In this document: positions 25,816 through 39,651 of the stretch, in pieces
Position numbering within the stretch: the first letter of the stretch is position 1
How the letters are laid out: the number at the start of each line of letters is the position of its first letter
Assembly: GCA_018881555.1 (NCBI GenBank)
Contig: JACAXG010000130.1
Coordinates: 938,062-1,002,061 of the forward strand
Direction: 5' to 3'
DNA: 64,000 nucleotides
From: Amblyornis subalaris
Lineage: Eukaryota > Chordata > Aves > Passeriformes > Ptilonorhynchidae
Program-made: the position numbers and the translations under genes
Notes under the pieces: generated by a model
Told to the model about the DNA's origin: nothing
What the model saw: the letters and a program-made list of their open reading frames with translations, nothing else
Database searches by the model: none

Positions 25816-27934
25816 TGACTTTGTTCTGAGAATGTGAACTCGACTTTGTGGGGGACAAATCTTTCAAAAGCATTGCCTGTGCCCTAGGTGGGAGCCTGGC
25901 AGCTCTGACCCAGGTTAACGCAGCAGCCCACATTTATCCGTGGCACATAAACAAGCACTTGCAGTCCTGAACTAAAGACTGCAGGATGACTTAGGCAGAG
26001 AAAGATGTTGCTCTGCATTTCAANCACACAGAATTTTAAAGCAAAAAACATTTTCTCGTACTTAACTTATTGAAACGTTGAGTTCAATCAGTCCTGCTTA
26101 TCCAACAGGAACCACTCAGGGCACGATGGATAAATGTCCTGACATCCCAGGTACTAAATTTAACCTCCTGACGTAGCCAATAGGCCACCTGGGCTTAACA
26201 AGCATTGTATCATTGAAAAAAGACATTTCAATACATATTTGTGCCACCGTGTCTATTTTTAACCTACCGTCAGTGCGTTCCTTCTCATTCTTTTCACCAT
26301 TCCCAACTTTGAGGCTCCTCTACCCAGCACCTCTTGGTTTAATGGTTGGAAATACTGTGGAGAGTATTTGTACCAAAAAATATGAAGGGCTTGGTTAGAC
26401 AAACGCAAAGGATTGTCATCAGTATTATTAAATATACATACATTTCTCTGAGCCCTCCCTTCACAGCTGGCAGGATGTTAAGCCAATGTTTTTTCTTCTG
26501 GATGAAACCAGGCTGGGAGCACAGGCTTCGTCAGGGATTGGGTCTTGGCTTACAAATGAAACGTTTTTTAGGAANGGATACATGTTCCAACAAGAAAAAT
26601 CCCACTTTTGCTTCAGTGCTGCTTATCCTCTGTCTCAAAGTATTAATAGAAAGCATGAGATCATAACAAATAATATACTTGGAGGCAATGGATCCAAGTG
26701 CTGTGAGTAAATCACCTGCAGTGTCTTATTTTCAGGTTTATTTTTTGATCCTGACAGGCTGATACAGGGTGAGTAGCAGCACAAGGTAGTAGCTGTGTGG
26801 TGTGTAAACCAACNGCTCACCGTCAAAAAGTCAAAAAGCCTTTGCTGGAAGAGGAGGAATAAAGGAATATTGGTGTGAAACCAAAATTCATTTCACGTCT
26901 CCCAATGTTTCTGGTTGGAAAAGGAACTGCAGCCTCACTGGTCAAATTGTTTGGGTGTAGGCCTAAAGTTTTTAGTATAGAGTGTTCCACCAGAATATTT
27001 CAAAGATGGACTAAGAGAGGAATCAAAGCAGGGAAAAAAAATCCAAACAAACCCAAGCAGAAAAGAATAGAAACAAGATGCCAAATATTTGTGAAATTTT
27101 TTCATGATGAGATAGGATAAAGCAAAGTGAAATCACATGAACAAACGCATCTCCAGCTGGTCGTAGAAACTTAAAAATTAGGTCAATATTTAAAACCCCC
27201 AACACAGAAGATATAAAATCAGAGTGTAAAAGATCCCATATATCGACACAAGATATTCACTGTGGCCCATTGGCACGAGGAGAGTTCTCCTCACATGACA
27301 GCATCTGTCACAGCCCCCCCGGCCTTTACTTAGGGCCTTGGAGAATCCTAAAAGAAAATATTTATCAACAAGATGATGTCAAACAGCCTAATTTATCCCC
27401 CCTGCTAATGATCCCGAGACAGCAGCGGGGTCTTTGACACTGCTCATCAGAAAGAAGATACACCAAAGGCAAGTCTCCTCAAGAATCCCAAGCCAGCTCT
27501 GATTGTATTGATCAGAATTCCTAACGGGAGCTGATGGGGGAAGCTGAGATACAGCACCCAACTCATCATATTCGAGTTTTGGAATATTACTGTAAGTTAC
27601 TAAAACTAGGAAAGGAAGGTGAGGTTCTTCTCGAATCTTTTCTTCTTCCTGCTATTTATAAGACAAATAAACTTTTATATTTTTAGAACAGAGGTACAAA
27701 TATCAGCCCTAAATGCCAATGAAAAGCCATGATTGGCAGCCAGAGTTTCAGCTTTTATCCTGTCTCCCACACTTGTCCCTTTGGACAAGCCTCTGCCTCA
27801 CTACTCTGCAGTAAAGATAACACAGGTCTTTTATATTTTTTAAAAAAAATAGTCCTTATTAGCACCATTTTGCAAATCATTTATTACAGCAACTACAGTG
27901 AGAGATGTTACTATATAAGCAGAGTGACCTACTT

Positions 27935-28002
27935 GGGATTGTCCCATCCCTGGAACTGTCAAGGCCAGGTTGGATGGGCCTTGGAGCAACCTGGTTTCCT
28001 GC
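27935..28002 (+). mobile_element. Short CR1 fragment
   Basis: CCCATCCCTGGAACTGTCAA and GGATGGGCCTTGGAGCAACC are CR1 3' text. It is truncated at both ends. Confidence 0.8.
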
Positions 28003-29859
28003 ACCTACTGCACTGATGGTGCTTTCCCCCTCCCCAGGGTGGGTGATTGCTGAAGAAATACAATTCCCTCTTGGAAGGTGCCCACACACGACTGTCCCAC
28101 CTCAGCCCCAAAGTGCTGCTGCCAAGGGGACACGTTCCAGTTTTCCCACAAGGTGCCAGTTTAATTTTGCCCTGACCTTTCAGACCTACTGGTTTCCATA
28201 TCCTGCATCCTTCCTCCAGCTTCACGCCGAACTCCTTGCAGGGAATTCAGGGCACAGTTGTGGTTTCTTACAGAACCGAGCTGAAACAATTTATGGAGAA
28301 ANCATAAACCAGCCCAGTTTCATTTCCATCCCAGACCACACTGGGATCATGTCANAGGTCTTCGCATTTCCAACAAAGCTTGGCAGCAGGAAGGTCTCAC
28401 GTGGCATTGTACAGCCCTGCCAACTTTCCACATCGCCCCAACAGCCACCAACAAAGGCATGGATTAGCACAGCTGTAGCAGAGAGGCATTCCCTGCTGTA
28501 AATCCTCTGGGATGAAGGGATGGGGCTGGACACTCTCTCTGAAACCACGATCAGAGCATCACCTTAATCCTGCAATCACCTCTGCTGCCTTTTTCAGTTC
28601 AACCATTGCCCGGATACTGCTGAAAGNTGTTCGTGCCCTGTGTGAGAACAGAGAGAAGAAATCAAATATTTGCTCCCTAGGCCTCCATGCCTTTTTTCAC
28701 CAAGGACCTGCTTTCTTCCCAAAAGGGAACAATCTCAATAGAAAGGTGTGATTGAGGTAAAAGTCTTTTTCACTTCTTTTTTCCTTGAGCAAAAGAAGAG
28801 TTACTATCAGTCTTCTCCATTCCAAGGTTTTTCAAGTTAGTGCAGGGTTCATTTGTGGAGCTTCCAGTGAAACAGCCTCATGATCCTCACTGCCTCTTGA
28901 TCCCTGTCCCTCCAGATCCCTCNGCCTCCCCTACATTGCAGAGTAGCTCCCACAGTCAATGGAAAATCAAACGTGCAATTCATGGGCTGTGGCAAGGATT
29001 GTCCAAAAATCACAGAAGCTGCTGCAACAGAAGGTCAAGATTTAGATCAAAGCTCAATGAATCTACTCAAGAAATCCCAGAATAACCAAATCTTCCCACT
29101 TGCAAGGACAATCCATGCACCTTCAGCCTTCTCATCCTGAAGGATGCTGAGCAAGCAACGGAGCAGAGCTCACATGTCCAATGTCACAGCCTTTAGCAAA
29201 CTGCACCCTGGGTGTGAGCCTTATTTTTTTTTAAAATTTCTCTATCTCTCTGCTCATTTAAAAGAAACATATTTATATGAAAGGTTAGAACACCTCCAAC
29301 TGTAAAATGAGGGGGGAAAAGGCAACGTGCTTCACATTCCTGACTGGCATTGCTGGAGTGGTATCTCATATCCTGAAATACAACCTGCAGGAGTCCATAA
29401 AATATTAAGACTACCCTCTGGCTGTGGCCAGGAATACTCTGCAGCAGCAGTTCCCAGGGGCAGAATGCTCCTGGAAAGGTCACTCACACAGCACTGAGGT
29501 CACTGTCACAACAGCCACCATGAGCAATTCTTCTCTGCACTATTATTAACAGCCCTGAGCAGCCACGAGGAATCTGCTGCTGCTCCCACTCCTCTGCAGC
29601 GGCTCCAGGCAATAAAAACCCACTTCATTACTCTGAAGTTAATAAAGGGACATTTAATCACAGTAANGAGAGANAACATCACAAACAACATCCCCCAACT
29701 CACCTGGCATTGGGCCATGCTGCCCTAGGAGCAACATCCTCACTGGGGTAACCTGCAGGAGCTCCTGAGCCACCATGAACTTCTGCAAACTGAAGTGACC
29801 CCACTGATGCTCCACCAGTGGCATCAACAGGGATCTTACCTGAGGAANTCACACCAAGG

Positions 29860-30075
29860 GCAGCTGGAGCCAGGCTGGGAGAGCTGGGGGTGCTCACCTG
29901 GGGAAGGAAAGGCTCCAGGGAGACCTCAGAGCTCCTTCCAGTGCCTAAAGNGGCTCCAGGAGAGCTGGAGAGAGACTTGGGACAAGGGATGGAGGGACAG
30001 GATACAGGGAATGGCTTCCCACTGCCAGAGGGCAGNGTTAGATGGGATATNGGGATAAATCCTTCCCTGTGAGGG
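29860..30075 (+). mobile_element. CR1 fragment
   Basis: AGCCAGGCTGGGAGAGCTGG, GGAGACCTCAGAGCTCCTTC, CAGTGCCTAAAG, TCCAGGAGAGCTGGAGAGAG and AATGGCTTCCCACTGCCAGA are the CR1 segment that precedes the 3' end. The same text occurs at 58,525. Confidence 0.9.
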
Positions 30076-30654
30076 TGGGGAGTCCTGCCCCTCACCCCCA
30101 CACCAGAAAGGCTGTGGGTGCCCCCCCAGTCCCTCCNCACTCCCACACACGTGCACAGTCTCAGTCCCACATACAGACCTTTCCACCTTTGTCTCCTTCC
30201 TCTGTCCAAAAGGATTCAGGATTAATGCCCTTTCTCTCTGCAATGAGGGATCAAGGGGGAAGAAAACTTCACTCCTGAAATAGTTTTCATTTCCAAGGGT
30301 CTGGCAGACTTTGAGCTCATTTCTTTGGAAACAATTCCATGGGAGCCTGAGCTCCTGATGACTTCATGGGGCTTTTTATAAAGCGAGATAATGAAGTGGA
30401 GGGACAGAAGCAGCTGCAGAATTCCCCTGGCTGTGGCAGAGGTGCCCCAAGCACCAGAGCCTTCAGCGAGTCCATCACCCCACGGACGCCGGGAACGAGA
30501 TGTTCATGGACACGCTGGTTTTCAGGGAAGGAGACAACTCACCTTCCATTTGGGAATATCTTATGGCCCATCTGGAGCACATCCTTGGTGACTGCTCATC
30601 AGGGCTACTGAAGGATGGAACGGTTTAATGCAATAATTCCCTTCACAACCTATC

Positions 30655-30858
30655 CCCCTGGATATTGGGGAAAATTTCCTTATGGAAAGGGCTGTCCCAG
30701 GCAGGGGTGGAGTCCCCATCCCTGGAGGGATTTCAAAGCCNTGTGGATGTGGCACTTGGGGACGTGGGTCAGTGGTGGCCTTGGCAGTGCTGGGGAATGG
30801 TTGGACTCGATGATCTTGGAAGGCTTTTCCAACCCTAATGATCCTGTGAATCCTTGCT
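30655..30858 (+). mobile_element. CR1 3' fragment, second subfamily
   Basis: It reads GGAGTCCCCATCCCTGGAGG, TTTCAAAGCC, GTGGATGTGGCACTTGGGGA, GGTTGGACTCGATGATCTTG, AAGGCTTTTCCAACC. This is a CR1 type different from the AGTGTCCAAGGCCAGG type. Confidence 0.9.
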
Positions 30859-31149
30859 CCACATACAAAATAAGGTTTTCCTTTTTTGCCTCTTTTTAAA
30901 GCAGTTTTATGACAATTCATTCCCCAAGCCCCCAGGCCCCATTCACACAAGTGTTTGTGGTACTACAAGGGAAGGAGTGGGGCAGAGGATTTCTTTTGGT
31001 NCCTGCACAGGCTTAAAGAATTTAATTCCCTTGGATGCAGCAAAATTCCCTTAAATAAAAATCTTTTCATTTGAAGTATTTGCTAATAAAAAGGTGGATC
31101 CTGCCCCCATCTGGCCTCCCTGGAAGGGAGCAGCCTGAGGGGGAGCTGG

Positions 31150-31260
31150 AGCAAGAAATTACAGAATGACAGAGCTTCAAATCCTGCTTTGGAAAAGGGA
31201 TCACAAGGATCATCGAGCCCAGCTCCTGGCCCTGCACAGGATATCCCAAGAATCCTTCCC
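31150..31260 (-). mobile_element. CR1-like fragment
   Basis: It reads ATTACAGAATGACAGAGCTT...GGATCATCGAGCCCAGCTCC...CTGCACAGGATATCCCAAGA, the reverse of an old CR1 3' end. It is divergent. Confidence 0.7.
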
Positions 31261-32124
31261 AGCATCTTTGGGAAGCNCTGGCAGGATGGGAACACTGACT
31301 GCCCAGCCACTCCCTGTGCTCAGAAATGGGCAATAATTCCAGGTTTAGATCCAGGTTGGACTGGCAGGGAAGTGGAGATAATTATAACCTTCCTGGAGCA
31401 GCTCCAGTCCTGCCATCGCTTTTTTGGGATGCCCATGGGTCCCACTGCGCCGCGGANCGGGAATATCGGCCCTGCCATCTGCCACGGCGTGGGAAGGGAC
31501 CCACAGTCCCCTCAGGAAAGCTGTGCCCACCACCAGGAAACACAACAACAACAGTTTTAGTCACTTTGTCTCCATGAATCCCTGCCACGTCCCAGACTCC
31601 GTGTCGCTGCCGGGCAGAGACNCCTCCTGACAAAGTGACTTGGCCTCGGAGCTGGGCTGGGAGGAGGAAAGGGGAGGAAAACCCCAAAGGTCAAAATCCA
31701 GGTTTTATTTTAAATCTGAAATTAGCTGAAGCCCAGATACTCTCCAATGACTTCCCCCTCTCCCTGCTCCAGCTGCCCCNTCCTGGCCCTGCCATTCCTT
31801 CCCTGAGCTCAGCAGGGAACAGTGGCTGTCCCTGCTGGCTGCCAGGAAATCCTGTAAGAACAGGACTTTCCCACCTTATCTCAGTTAAGAGTGACCTAAC
31901 TCATGAACACGCACAGTTTTTTGCATTATCCCAGCATCCTCCTTAAAAATACCAGGAAAGGTAAGAATTCATGACCTCAACATGTGATGGAAAAATTGTT
32001 GTGCCAAGATTCAGGCTGCCCTTGTCCACAGGATGGCAAAGAGGGGCCTGTTCCTCCCTCCTCCTACCCTCCCTAAGGAATAATCTCCACTGATGGAGAA
32101 CTCCATTAGCATTCCAGGATTTTA

Positions 32125-32375
32125 GCCTGGAGAAAAGGAAGCTCAGGGGGCACCTCATTCTTATCTACAACTTACCTGACAGGAGGGGGCAGCCAGGGTG
32201 GGGTCGGGCTCTGCTCCCAGGGAAAACGGGACAGGACGAGAGGGAACGGCCTCAGGTTATGCCAGGGGAAGGTTAAATTGGATATTAGGGAAAATTTCTT
32301 CATGGAAAGGGTCACCCAGCCCTGGCACAGCTGCCCAGGGCGGTGGTGGAGTCCCCATCCCTGCAGGACAATTCG
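32125..32375 (+). mobile_element. CR1 fragment
   Basis: It reads TTAGCCTGGAGAAAAGGAAG, ACAGGAGGGGGCAGCC, GGGCTCTGCTCCCAGGG, GCCAGGGGAAGGTTAAATTG, TTTCTTCATGGAAAGGGTCA and GGAGTCCCCATCCCTGCAGG. It lies just beyond the probable end of ARL5A. Confidence 0.9.
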
Positions 32376-33371
32376 GACATTGGAAGTTCTCAGGAAGATT
32401 TGCATTTCCAGCAAAGTTCAGGACTTTCCTCGATATTACCCTTGATGNAGCCTGTTCACTGCAGCACCTTTGGCATCCCGTGGTGGATCTCCAAGAAATC
32501 CCCTGGCCAACTCCACACAGACAGTTTGGTTTATTTGTTGCTTACACGGCTCTGATTTCCACCCCTTAACTCAGCTTGCAAAGCCAAACACACAGGTAAC
32601 AACACGTCTGTGAGGATTCCACAGCACGAGGCCCTCCCTCGGAACAACATCCACACGAAATCTTTATTTCTGTACAAAAAGATTTAGACAATTTTCATTG
32701 TTCACAGAGAAATCTGCATCTCTTTGCGTGAGTTGCCTACATATATACACACATTTATGCATTTGAAAGAGAAAAAAGCCTTCCAGTTCTGAAGAATAAA
32801 GGCAAAAAGCAAGTCAGAACTTTAAAATTAGGAACAAGATTTAACTGTATTTATTGTCAATGTTGTTGACTGTTCTGTAGCTTTGCACCTATTTCATCCC
32901 CATATTATAACAAAAGCATATTCAGAGAGAATAACTCAATGCAGACTGTGCAACAAGAGAGTAACGACACAACNTGGAATTTAAAAAGTGGTGATAGCAT
33001 CAAGAAAGTGCTGTAGAATTAAAGAAACAATGATGAAGGAGAACACAGCAGTCTTAACTTTTATACAGTCAAGAAAAAAAGGCAAAAAAGGAACATTTTC
33101 TGTTAAAAAGCCTATTTACAGCTCCATACATCAGATGCACAGTTCAGAGCAACCCTGTGCTAAACCAAATAAAAATAATATGTGACCATGGTGGCTTCTT
33201 TTTAAATCACCTTATAGTTAATTGGATTCAAAGGAAAACTAAGAGAAGCTTTCAGAAAAGTTATATCAAAGTCAAGGAATAACNGAGTTAAGAGGAAAAG
33301 GAANAGGCAGGAAAAGACACAACTTTAAGGCAGCTCAGCATTCCTTCAGCCACAAAAATGTCCCGGGAGAA

Positions 33372-33505
33372 NCATGGAATCTTAGACCGGTTTGGGTTGG
33401 AAGGAACCTTAAAGGTTATCTAATTCCAACTCTCTGTACACCTTCCACTATGCCAGCCTGCTCCAAGCCCCTTCCAACCTGGCCTTGGACACTTCCAGGC
33501 ATCCA
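33372..33505 (-). mobile_element. CR1 3' fragment
   Basis: It reads GGTTTGGGTTGGAAGGAACC, CACCTTCCACTATGCCAGCC, TCCAACCTGGCCTTGGACAC. It is the reverse of the CR1 tail region. Confidence 0.88.
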
Positions 33506-33879
33506 GGGGCAGGCAGAGCAGTGTGGACACGGCCCTGGAGCCAAAGCCCACCCCGATGGGAAAAGCGTGTCCCAAAGGAAACAAGTCCAGCCACACGAGC
33601 TAAAAGCGGAGCTGGGAGGATAAGGAATGTGGAAAGGCATTTTGGCATCTCTTACACCATCCTGACAGNGGGGTTTGCTGCAATTCCTGACTCCTCAGAA
33701 CTCCAAGAACTCCATCCACCTGTGCATTGCTGAACAGGGAAGTTATTCCCCAGGATTCCCCCACGGATACAGCTATTGCACAACTGGAAGTGATGCAAGG
33801 AACTCCAAATTACCACCCAGGCCCGGGGCTGGTGGGGCTGCAGNGCTGAGCAGGAATAATCCTTTACACAATCCCAGGA

Positions 33880-33980
33880 TCACTGAGGCTGGAAAAGCCC
33901 TCCAGGGTCCAGTCCAACCTGTGACTGATTCCCTCTTGTCACCAGCCCAGAGCACTGAGTGCCACAGCCAGTCCATGAAC
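33880..33980 (-). mobile_element. CR1-like fragment, divergent subfamily
   Basis: It reads GGATCACTGAGGCTGGAAAA, CCAGTCCAACCTGTGACTGA, GTCACCAGCCCAGAGCACTG. It shares text with the fragment at 25,488. Confidence 0.82.
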
Positions 33981-34120
33981 ACAAAACAGGGAATTTTATC
34001 TTTTAACCCAGCTCTGGCTCCATCTCGTTAGCTTTTTAACAAGCAACCCCCCCCCTGCACTCACAGATATCCACATGCAATAAATACATGGATACGGAGG
34101 AGGGACACATCCCCGGGGTT

Positions 34121-34169
34121 CAGCATTTCCAACAGGAAAACAGCATTTCCAACAGGAAAACAGCATTTC
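34121..34169. repeat. 20-bp tandem repeat, about 2.5 copies
   Basis: CAGCATTTCCAACAGGAAAA occurs twice perfectly and once partially. It lies in possible ARL5A 3' UTR. Confidence 0.95.
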
Positions 34170-35869
34170 ACACTTAATTCCCATTCTTGAAACCAACCAG
34201 CACAGACTTCTCACCAAACTTGCCCCAAACAAACCTCCCCAAACCAACCCACATCACAGGCTTGGCAGAACAGCACATTTCACCCCAAGAACACCTAAAC
34301 AGCCCCAAAATCTCGGTCAGAAATCACACATTGGCTTGAAAAGCTTCACTGCAACTCACACACAAAGTTTAATGCNAACAGGCACATTCTGACAAGTGTT
34401 TTCATCTTAAAATCAGAAATACTGGTAGGTTTTCAAGAATTAGCAATTGTGACATCATCTATAAATGCATAAATATGATGGTACAGAGCTCCCCAGCCCA
34501 ATTCCAGACCCAATTTGTGTTTGTTCCACAAGAATTAAGAGAACGGAATTAGTTCCCTTCAGCTACANGAAAACTGGATTTTAAAAGAGGCAAAGGGGAA
34601 ACAATTCAAGGAATGCTCTGATCAAATTGCAGGAGAAAAAGTTGCTTAACAGAATCATGGTTTTACTTTATTATAATAAGTAGCTCTAGAAAATGTTTTA
34701 GCTAAATGACTTTAATACCCATGCGTGAGCGCAGACACAGGAGTGCTCCAGCTGGGAGCTGCCAGCCNTTCCAAGGCTTGGGATTAATTGGAAGCAATCA
34801 TTTTATACGTTCTGGAATGAGATTTTACTGCAGTCTCAGCACTGGCCACGTACTGGATGCATTCCTTTCAGGAAGATGACATTTGGAGAGAGAAGTACAA
34901 AGTACAAGTGATCAAAGNAAACAGGACCCCGCTCCAGGGATCCATGCGGATACACACGGATGTTCCTTCCATGTGTAAACAACAGGCAGGCAATGGAACA
35001 CAACAGCCTGGGAAGAGTCATCCCGGTTTATACTCAAGGAATTGCAGGGTTAGTGCTGGAATGGCAGCCCAGCCTCTGGAANCCAGGCCTTGGCAGGGTC
35101 TGGGGCCAGCCTGGTCCATTCCCTCTGACAGGCTCAGAGCTGCTCTCCAGGCTGAGCACAGCCCAAGGGTTTNGAGAAGGAAGCTGAGCCTGCTGAAAAC
35201 ATTCATGGAAACATGATAGGGACAGAGTTCCACTGGATCTGTTACCATTCCTCTGTCACACACCCATCCTGCACTTCATTCCCCACNGACGTGTTCAGGC
35301 TCCCCAGTCTGAGCTGGTTTTGTTTATTTTTTAACCTCTCCACAAGAGAATCCAGCTTTTCTCAGCCCCTCCCTGGTGTTCCATGCAGGAGGTGTTTAGA
35401 CAAGGAGAACACTGAGCTGAAGATGGACAAGGAAGGATTCCCAGCCTTCCAGGTAAAGCAGCATTTTCTGGCTTCAGCCAGTCTCAGCTGAGTTCTGTAC
35501 ATTTACAAATAGGAAAAGCTTAAAAACCCCACCCAGCTCTGTCCTTACTCACCCAAAATCTGGTTTAAAAGGCTCAGGGTGCTAAAGGCTTAGGACTGCA
35601 CTGTGGATAAAGCTGCAATATAATATAAAAATTCACTGGTAGGACCCTCTTAAGGCAAGGGGAGAATTTCTGCTCGTGGTTCTGACACGAGGTAAAAAAC
35701 ATACAGTGGCAGCCCCTTACAATTCATCATTTTTGGCCATTTAATGTATTCACTGCAACAACATATTCAGATCACATCTGGATTTATAACCAGGTCACAT
35801 CTGTACTCATCACACGTATGCCAAGACATTTTCCTTTCTCAGTTCCACTCTCGGTGCTGTTGGATCATC

Positions 35870-35891
35870 CCTGCCCTGCCCTGCCCTGCCC
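35870..35891. repeat. (CCTGC)n short tandem repeat
   Basis: It is four perfect CCTGC units followed by a partial one. Confidence 0.9.
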
Positions 35892-37067
35892 AGGGATGCA
35901 GCACTGGAAGGCTTCACATTCATCTGAATTAGCTGAAAATGCCTTTTCAGCCCTGATTAGCCTGACAGTGACAAACTTCATGTTTCACCAGCCCTTGAGG
36001 AAGGAACCACTGACACCAGGAGGTTGCACAAGGCCAAGGATTCCTGGATTGAGTTATTTAAACAGAGTCCCTTGACAGGAATTGCAGCCAACCACCCTGA
36101 CCCAAGGACAAATTCAGTATTTCCTGTCACAAAGCCGGCTGGGTGATGCCTGACAACTGGGAAAGTGCTTGGAATGGCAGGGATAGGAGAACTGCAACAA
36201 ATTTATCACAAATCACCTTAAAACTTGGGTGTAGGGAGGGGAAAACCCACTCATTTCCACACATTGGGATGCTTTTATAGCTATCTATCTATTTTAAGGG
36301 AATGGGAATTGTAGCACAGGAAATAAAACTGATTATGGAATTAGATTTAGGCACTTGAGCTGCATAGACTGTGGAAGGTGCCTGTCAGGTGCATTCACCA
36401 TTCACACATGCACACCCACACAATGCACAGGAGAGCAGCTACTCAGCCTCCCTCAAAGAAAAAATATTCAAAAACAAAGCCAGGGAGATCCCTGTTCACA
36501 TTCTCCAAGTTTATTTTCCACCTCTCCTCCCAATTAAAGACCTGTATAATTCCCAGATGCCAGAGGCAGCTTATTCCAGAGATGATTTACCAAACTGATG
36601 ATCTCGAAACCAAAAGATTTGAAGTATCAGATTATTGAAATATGACTTACTTCTATTTTTTTTGCTACTAAAATGCCATTTTGCAGCATAAACTTCAATG
36701 ATATTTTTAAGGCCCCTGCCTTTTCCGTAGGCTATCCTAANAATGAATTTCATGGAGAACAAAGGCAAAGTCTGAGCCTTTAGCTGGAAGCCAAGGCAGC
36801 ACAACAGCCACACACACCAAGGTCGTGACCAGGGTAAGACAATCCCTTCCCAACAATCCCCGAGTGGAAGCAGCATTGATGCAAAGTTCCCTTGCTTTTC
36901 TATGGACAGAGCTGGGAGAAAAATGGGAATTGCCCTACAGGGAAAAGAAAACAGCGGTCAACAAGGAGCACNTGCACAAAACACAAAGGGATCAAAAGTT
37001 TGGCTGCTCTTCTTGGTGACTAAATTTAAAACTTTTTTAAGTTCACACACGTGCACTTCAAAGCACC

Positions 37068-37159
37068 ATCACAGCAGCCACTGCAGGTGGGAGTCTGGAA
37101 CCTATCACAGAATCTGGAACTGATCACAGCAACCATTCCAGGTCAGAGTCTGGAATCTC
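37068..37159. repeat. Imperfect duplication with 55-bp period
   Basis: ATCACAGCAGCCACTGCAGG...GAGTCTGGAACC at 37,068 returns as ATCACAGCAACCATTCCAGG...GAGTCTGGAATC at 37,123. It is a small local duplication, not a known element. Confidence 0.75.
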
Positions 37160-39624
37160 CACCTCTGTTGACCCCATCATCCCCCCAGACTGAAAATCAG
37201 CATTTAAAACCCACAAGCCCTGGTCAACACCACAATGCATCAGGAAGCATCAGCCACCACGGAATTCTGGCTGCATTTGCTCTCAAAACCATAAAATACA
37301 CAGAAAATTCAGATTTACCCATGACGTGGCATATGCCTTGTCTGCAGCCAGGTTGACACTGGGTTGTTCACTGATCAACACACAGAAATCAATTTCAATT
37401 TTGCATTCTAAAGCCCTCAGGGCACAGCAGGCACCGTGTGACAGGCACTCCTCAGGTGTGCAGCCACTCCCAGCCCCTGCTGGGCTCTGTGGCCACTGGT
37501 GAACCAAGGTGAGGCGAACCTTGGGGACCTCAGAGACCACGGCAGGGGAAGTGATCAGGGAGGGAAGGAGTGAAACCAACTTAACTCGTGTGTAAACATA
37601 ACAGTGTCTGCTTGCTGCATCAGCCACACCTGGAGCAAGCACCACACCTGCATCATCTGGATGGAGAAATCCTACAAATGTGCAACCAAGCAGCACAAAT
37701 CCCAACACTGCTCCACCATCAACAGCAACAACTCCTTTTCTTACCAACCTGTGTGGATTCAGCCCAGGGTCCAAACAGAGGGATCAAAAAGGAAGACATA
37801 AGACTCAAAAACCAAACACTTGGGTTTAGAAGCAAGTCTGCTTTTTCTTTTTTTTTTTTTGACTAGAAAATGTACAATTCCATTTCATATGCAAGTGTGC
37901 ACAGAGCTCATTGCTTGTAGATACTGTCAGAGAAACTGAGAGAGTCTTTGCATTAAATTGTTAATTCTTCAAACATTGATACATTTTGCAATACACCAGT
38001 TAAATACCAAGATCTATGTGCATGCACTAGAGATATATGCATGTACACCTTAATGTTTAACAAAGACAGCAGATCCCCCAGCCAGGGAGCATTGGAGATA
38101 CCAAAAATAGATTAAAAAGTTAAGTTCTTTACCTGCCTTTGTTAAATACAGACTTTTGAGATTGCCTCCCTTCCTTTCCCCAGGATTCTCGTGCTCCCAG
38201 TGAGGCAGGCGAGCAGGAAGGCAGGAGCTGACCAGATTATCCCAGAACCAAAGAGAAGCACCTTAAAAAGTTCCAACTAAGCTTTAAAATGTCCTTAAAA
38301 TGCCTTTTCCATCCTTACCAGACATAGGGGCTGAGAAAGGGAAGAACATTTTAAACAGTTTTGTTTCATTTTGCTGTACTCCCCACGCATCTCCCACGGA
38401 AGAGCCTGTGATTAAGGCTATGTGCATTCCCACAACACTGACATTCCCAACCATCCCAACTGCCTGGATCCTCTGAAGTGGGAATTCTGACCACCTTCTG
38501 CACAGGACAGCCATCCCATCAGGTGCTACAGCAGGGAAAGGTAATCCTAGTGTTCTCACACTGCTTTGGGGACCATGCAAGGGAGCTCTGGTTTCAAGGA
38601 GTTCTGCCCTGGAACTCGTGTGGGTCACTCAGAGCTTTTCAAGTAGTGTCACCTGGTTTGTCCCCATCCAGCTCCCTCCACTGCATATTGATAGATCTGC
38701 TCATTTTATGTAGCAAAGAGAGCTTTTCCTCTGAAAAACACCTCATTAGAGTATAACCTGTACGATTCCAGTAGGACTTTCAAACATAACTTTGTGCCTC
38801 TTCTTTGGTTAAGAAACAAAAGATACTTTTCCCTTTTTGACAGCTAAAGGTACTTCTGCCAGACCTGAATCAAACAGCACAGCAGAGGAGGAGAGCAGTG
38901 GGCAGGACATGCACCATCACCCAATCCAATGACGACCACAATAAAACAGGAAAATCCATTCCATTTTAAACTCTTTGGCAAATTTGTACTGTTTGCCAAC
39001 AACAGCTTCATCCGTGGGCCCCGATCCATTCCAGCCTCCTCCCTAACCAAAAAANCATGTGGAAAAACAAGCAATGGGCTGAAGAGAGAGTTTGTTTATC
39101 AAGTGGTGGAGAGCCAATGTCTGATTGACGTTACAGCCGTACGGACACAGAGGGACAGGACTGGTGACACGGGGACGTGGCCGTGTCACAGATTAGTACT
39201 ACTGCCAACATACTGATTCAGCTTTACACACTGGTCTGAGCAGATTGCAATTAACCTAGGACTGAGGTATAAATATACACAAATATGTACAGTACACATA
39301 CAGGAAAAGAGTTCTGCATTTGTAACATCGGCAACCTTAANAATACTGGAGAGTCGATCCCTACGCCAGTGATTCGCTCGCTGATTTACCGGAATAATGC
39401 AGCCACCAACTCCCACTAGAGAGGGCTACAATGGGATAACAAAACTCTGAATTAAAAGCTCCTTCCTCGCTTCGTCTTCCCCACGCCCAAGGCTGGACTG
39501 TTCCGAGGGGCAGCTTGAAAAGAAGGTTGGTCACAGCTTTGAAACGCATCCTCCGAGGAACCCGAACCGCACCGGAGCCCAAACCGCACCTTTCCTTCTG
39601 TGCCTGGTCCTAATTCCTGTCCAC

Positions 39625-39651
39625 GTGTGTGTGTGTGTGTGTGTGTGTGTG
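39625..39651. repeat. (GT)13 microsatellite, AC-repeat in ARL5A 3' UTR sense
   Basis: It is thirteen perfect GT units about 115 bp past the ARL5A stop. Read in the gene's direction it is (AC)n. Confidence 0.95.

Larger units (their letters stand above)
23900..32640. other. Intergenic region between NEB and ARL5A
   Basis: About 8.7 kb hold CR1 fragments (listed separately) in unique sequence. No open reading frame here has the codon pattern, splice sites or family match of a gene. The longer frames near 28,000 and 29,700-30,200 run through CR1 text. The 23,900-25,480, 25,820-27,930 and 28,010-29,850 stretches show nothing I recognise. Confidence 0.7.

Noticed and set aside
27905..28501. 198-codon plus-strand frame
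   Set aside because: It begins in a CR1 fragment. The rest has no recognisable domain or repeat match and no splice or promoter context. Length alone is weak evidence here.
29700..30243. 169- and 105-codon frames
   Set aside because: They run through a CR1 3' fragment and contain undefined codons. There is no domain or codon bias.
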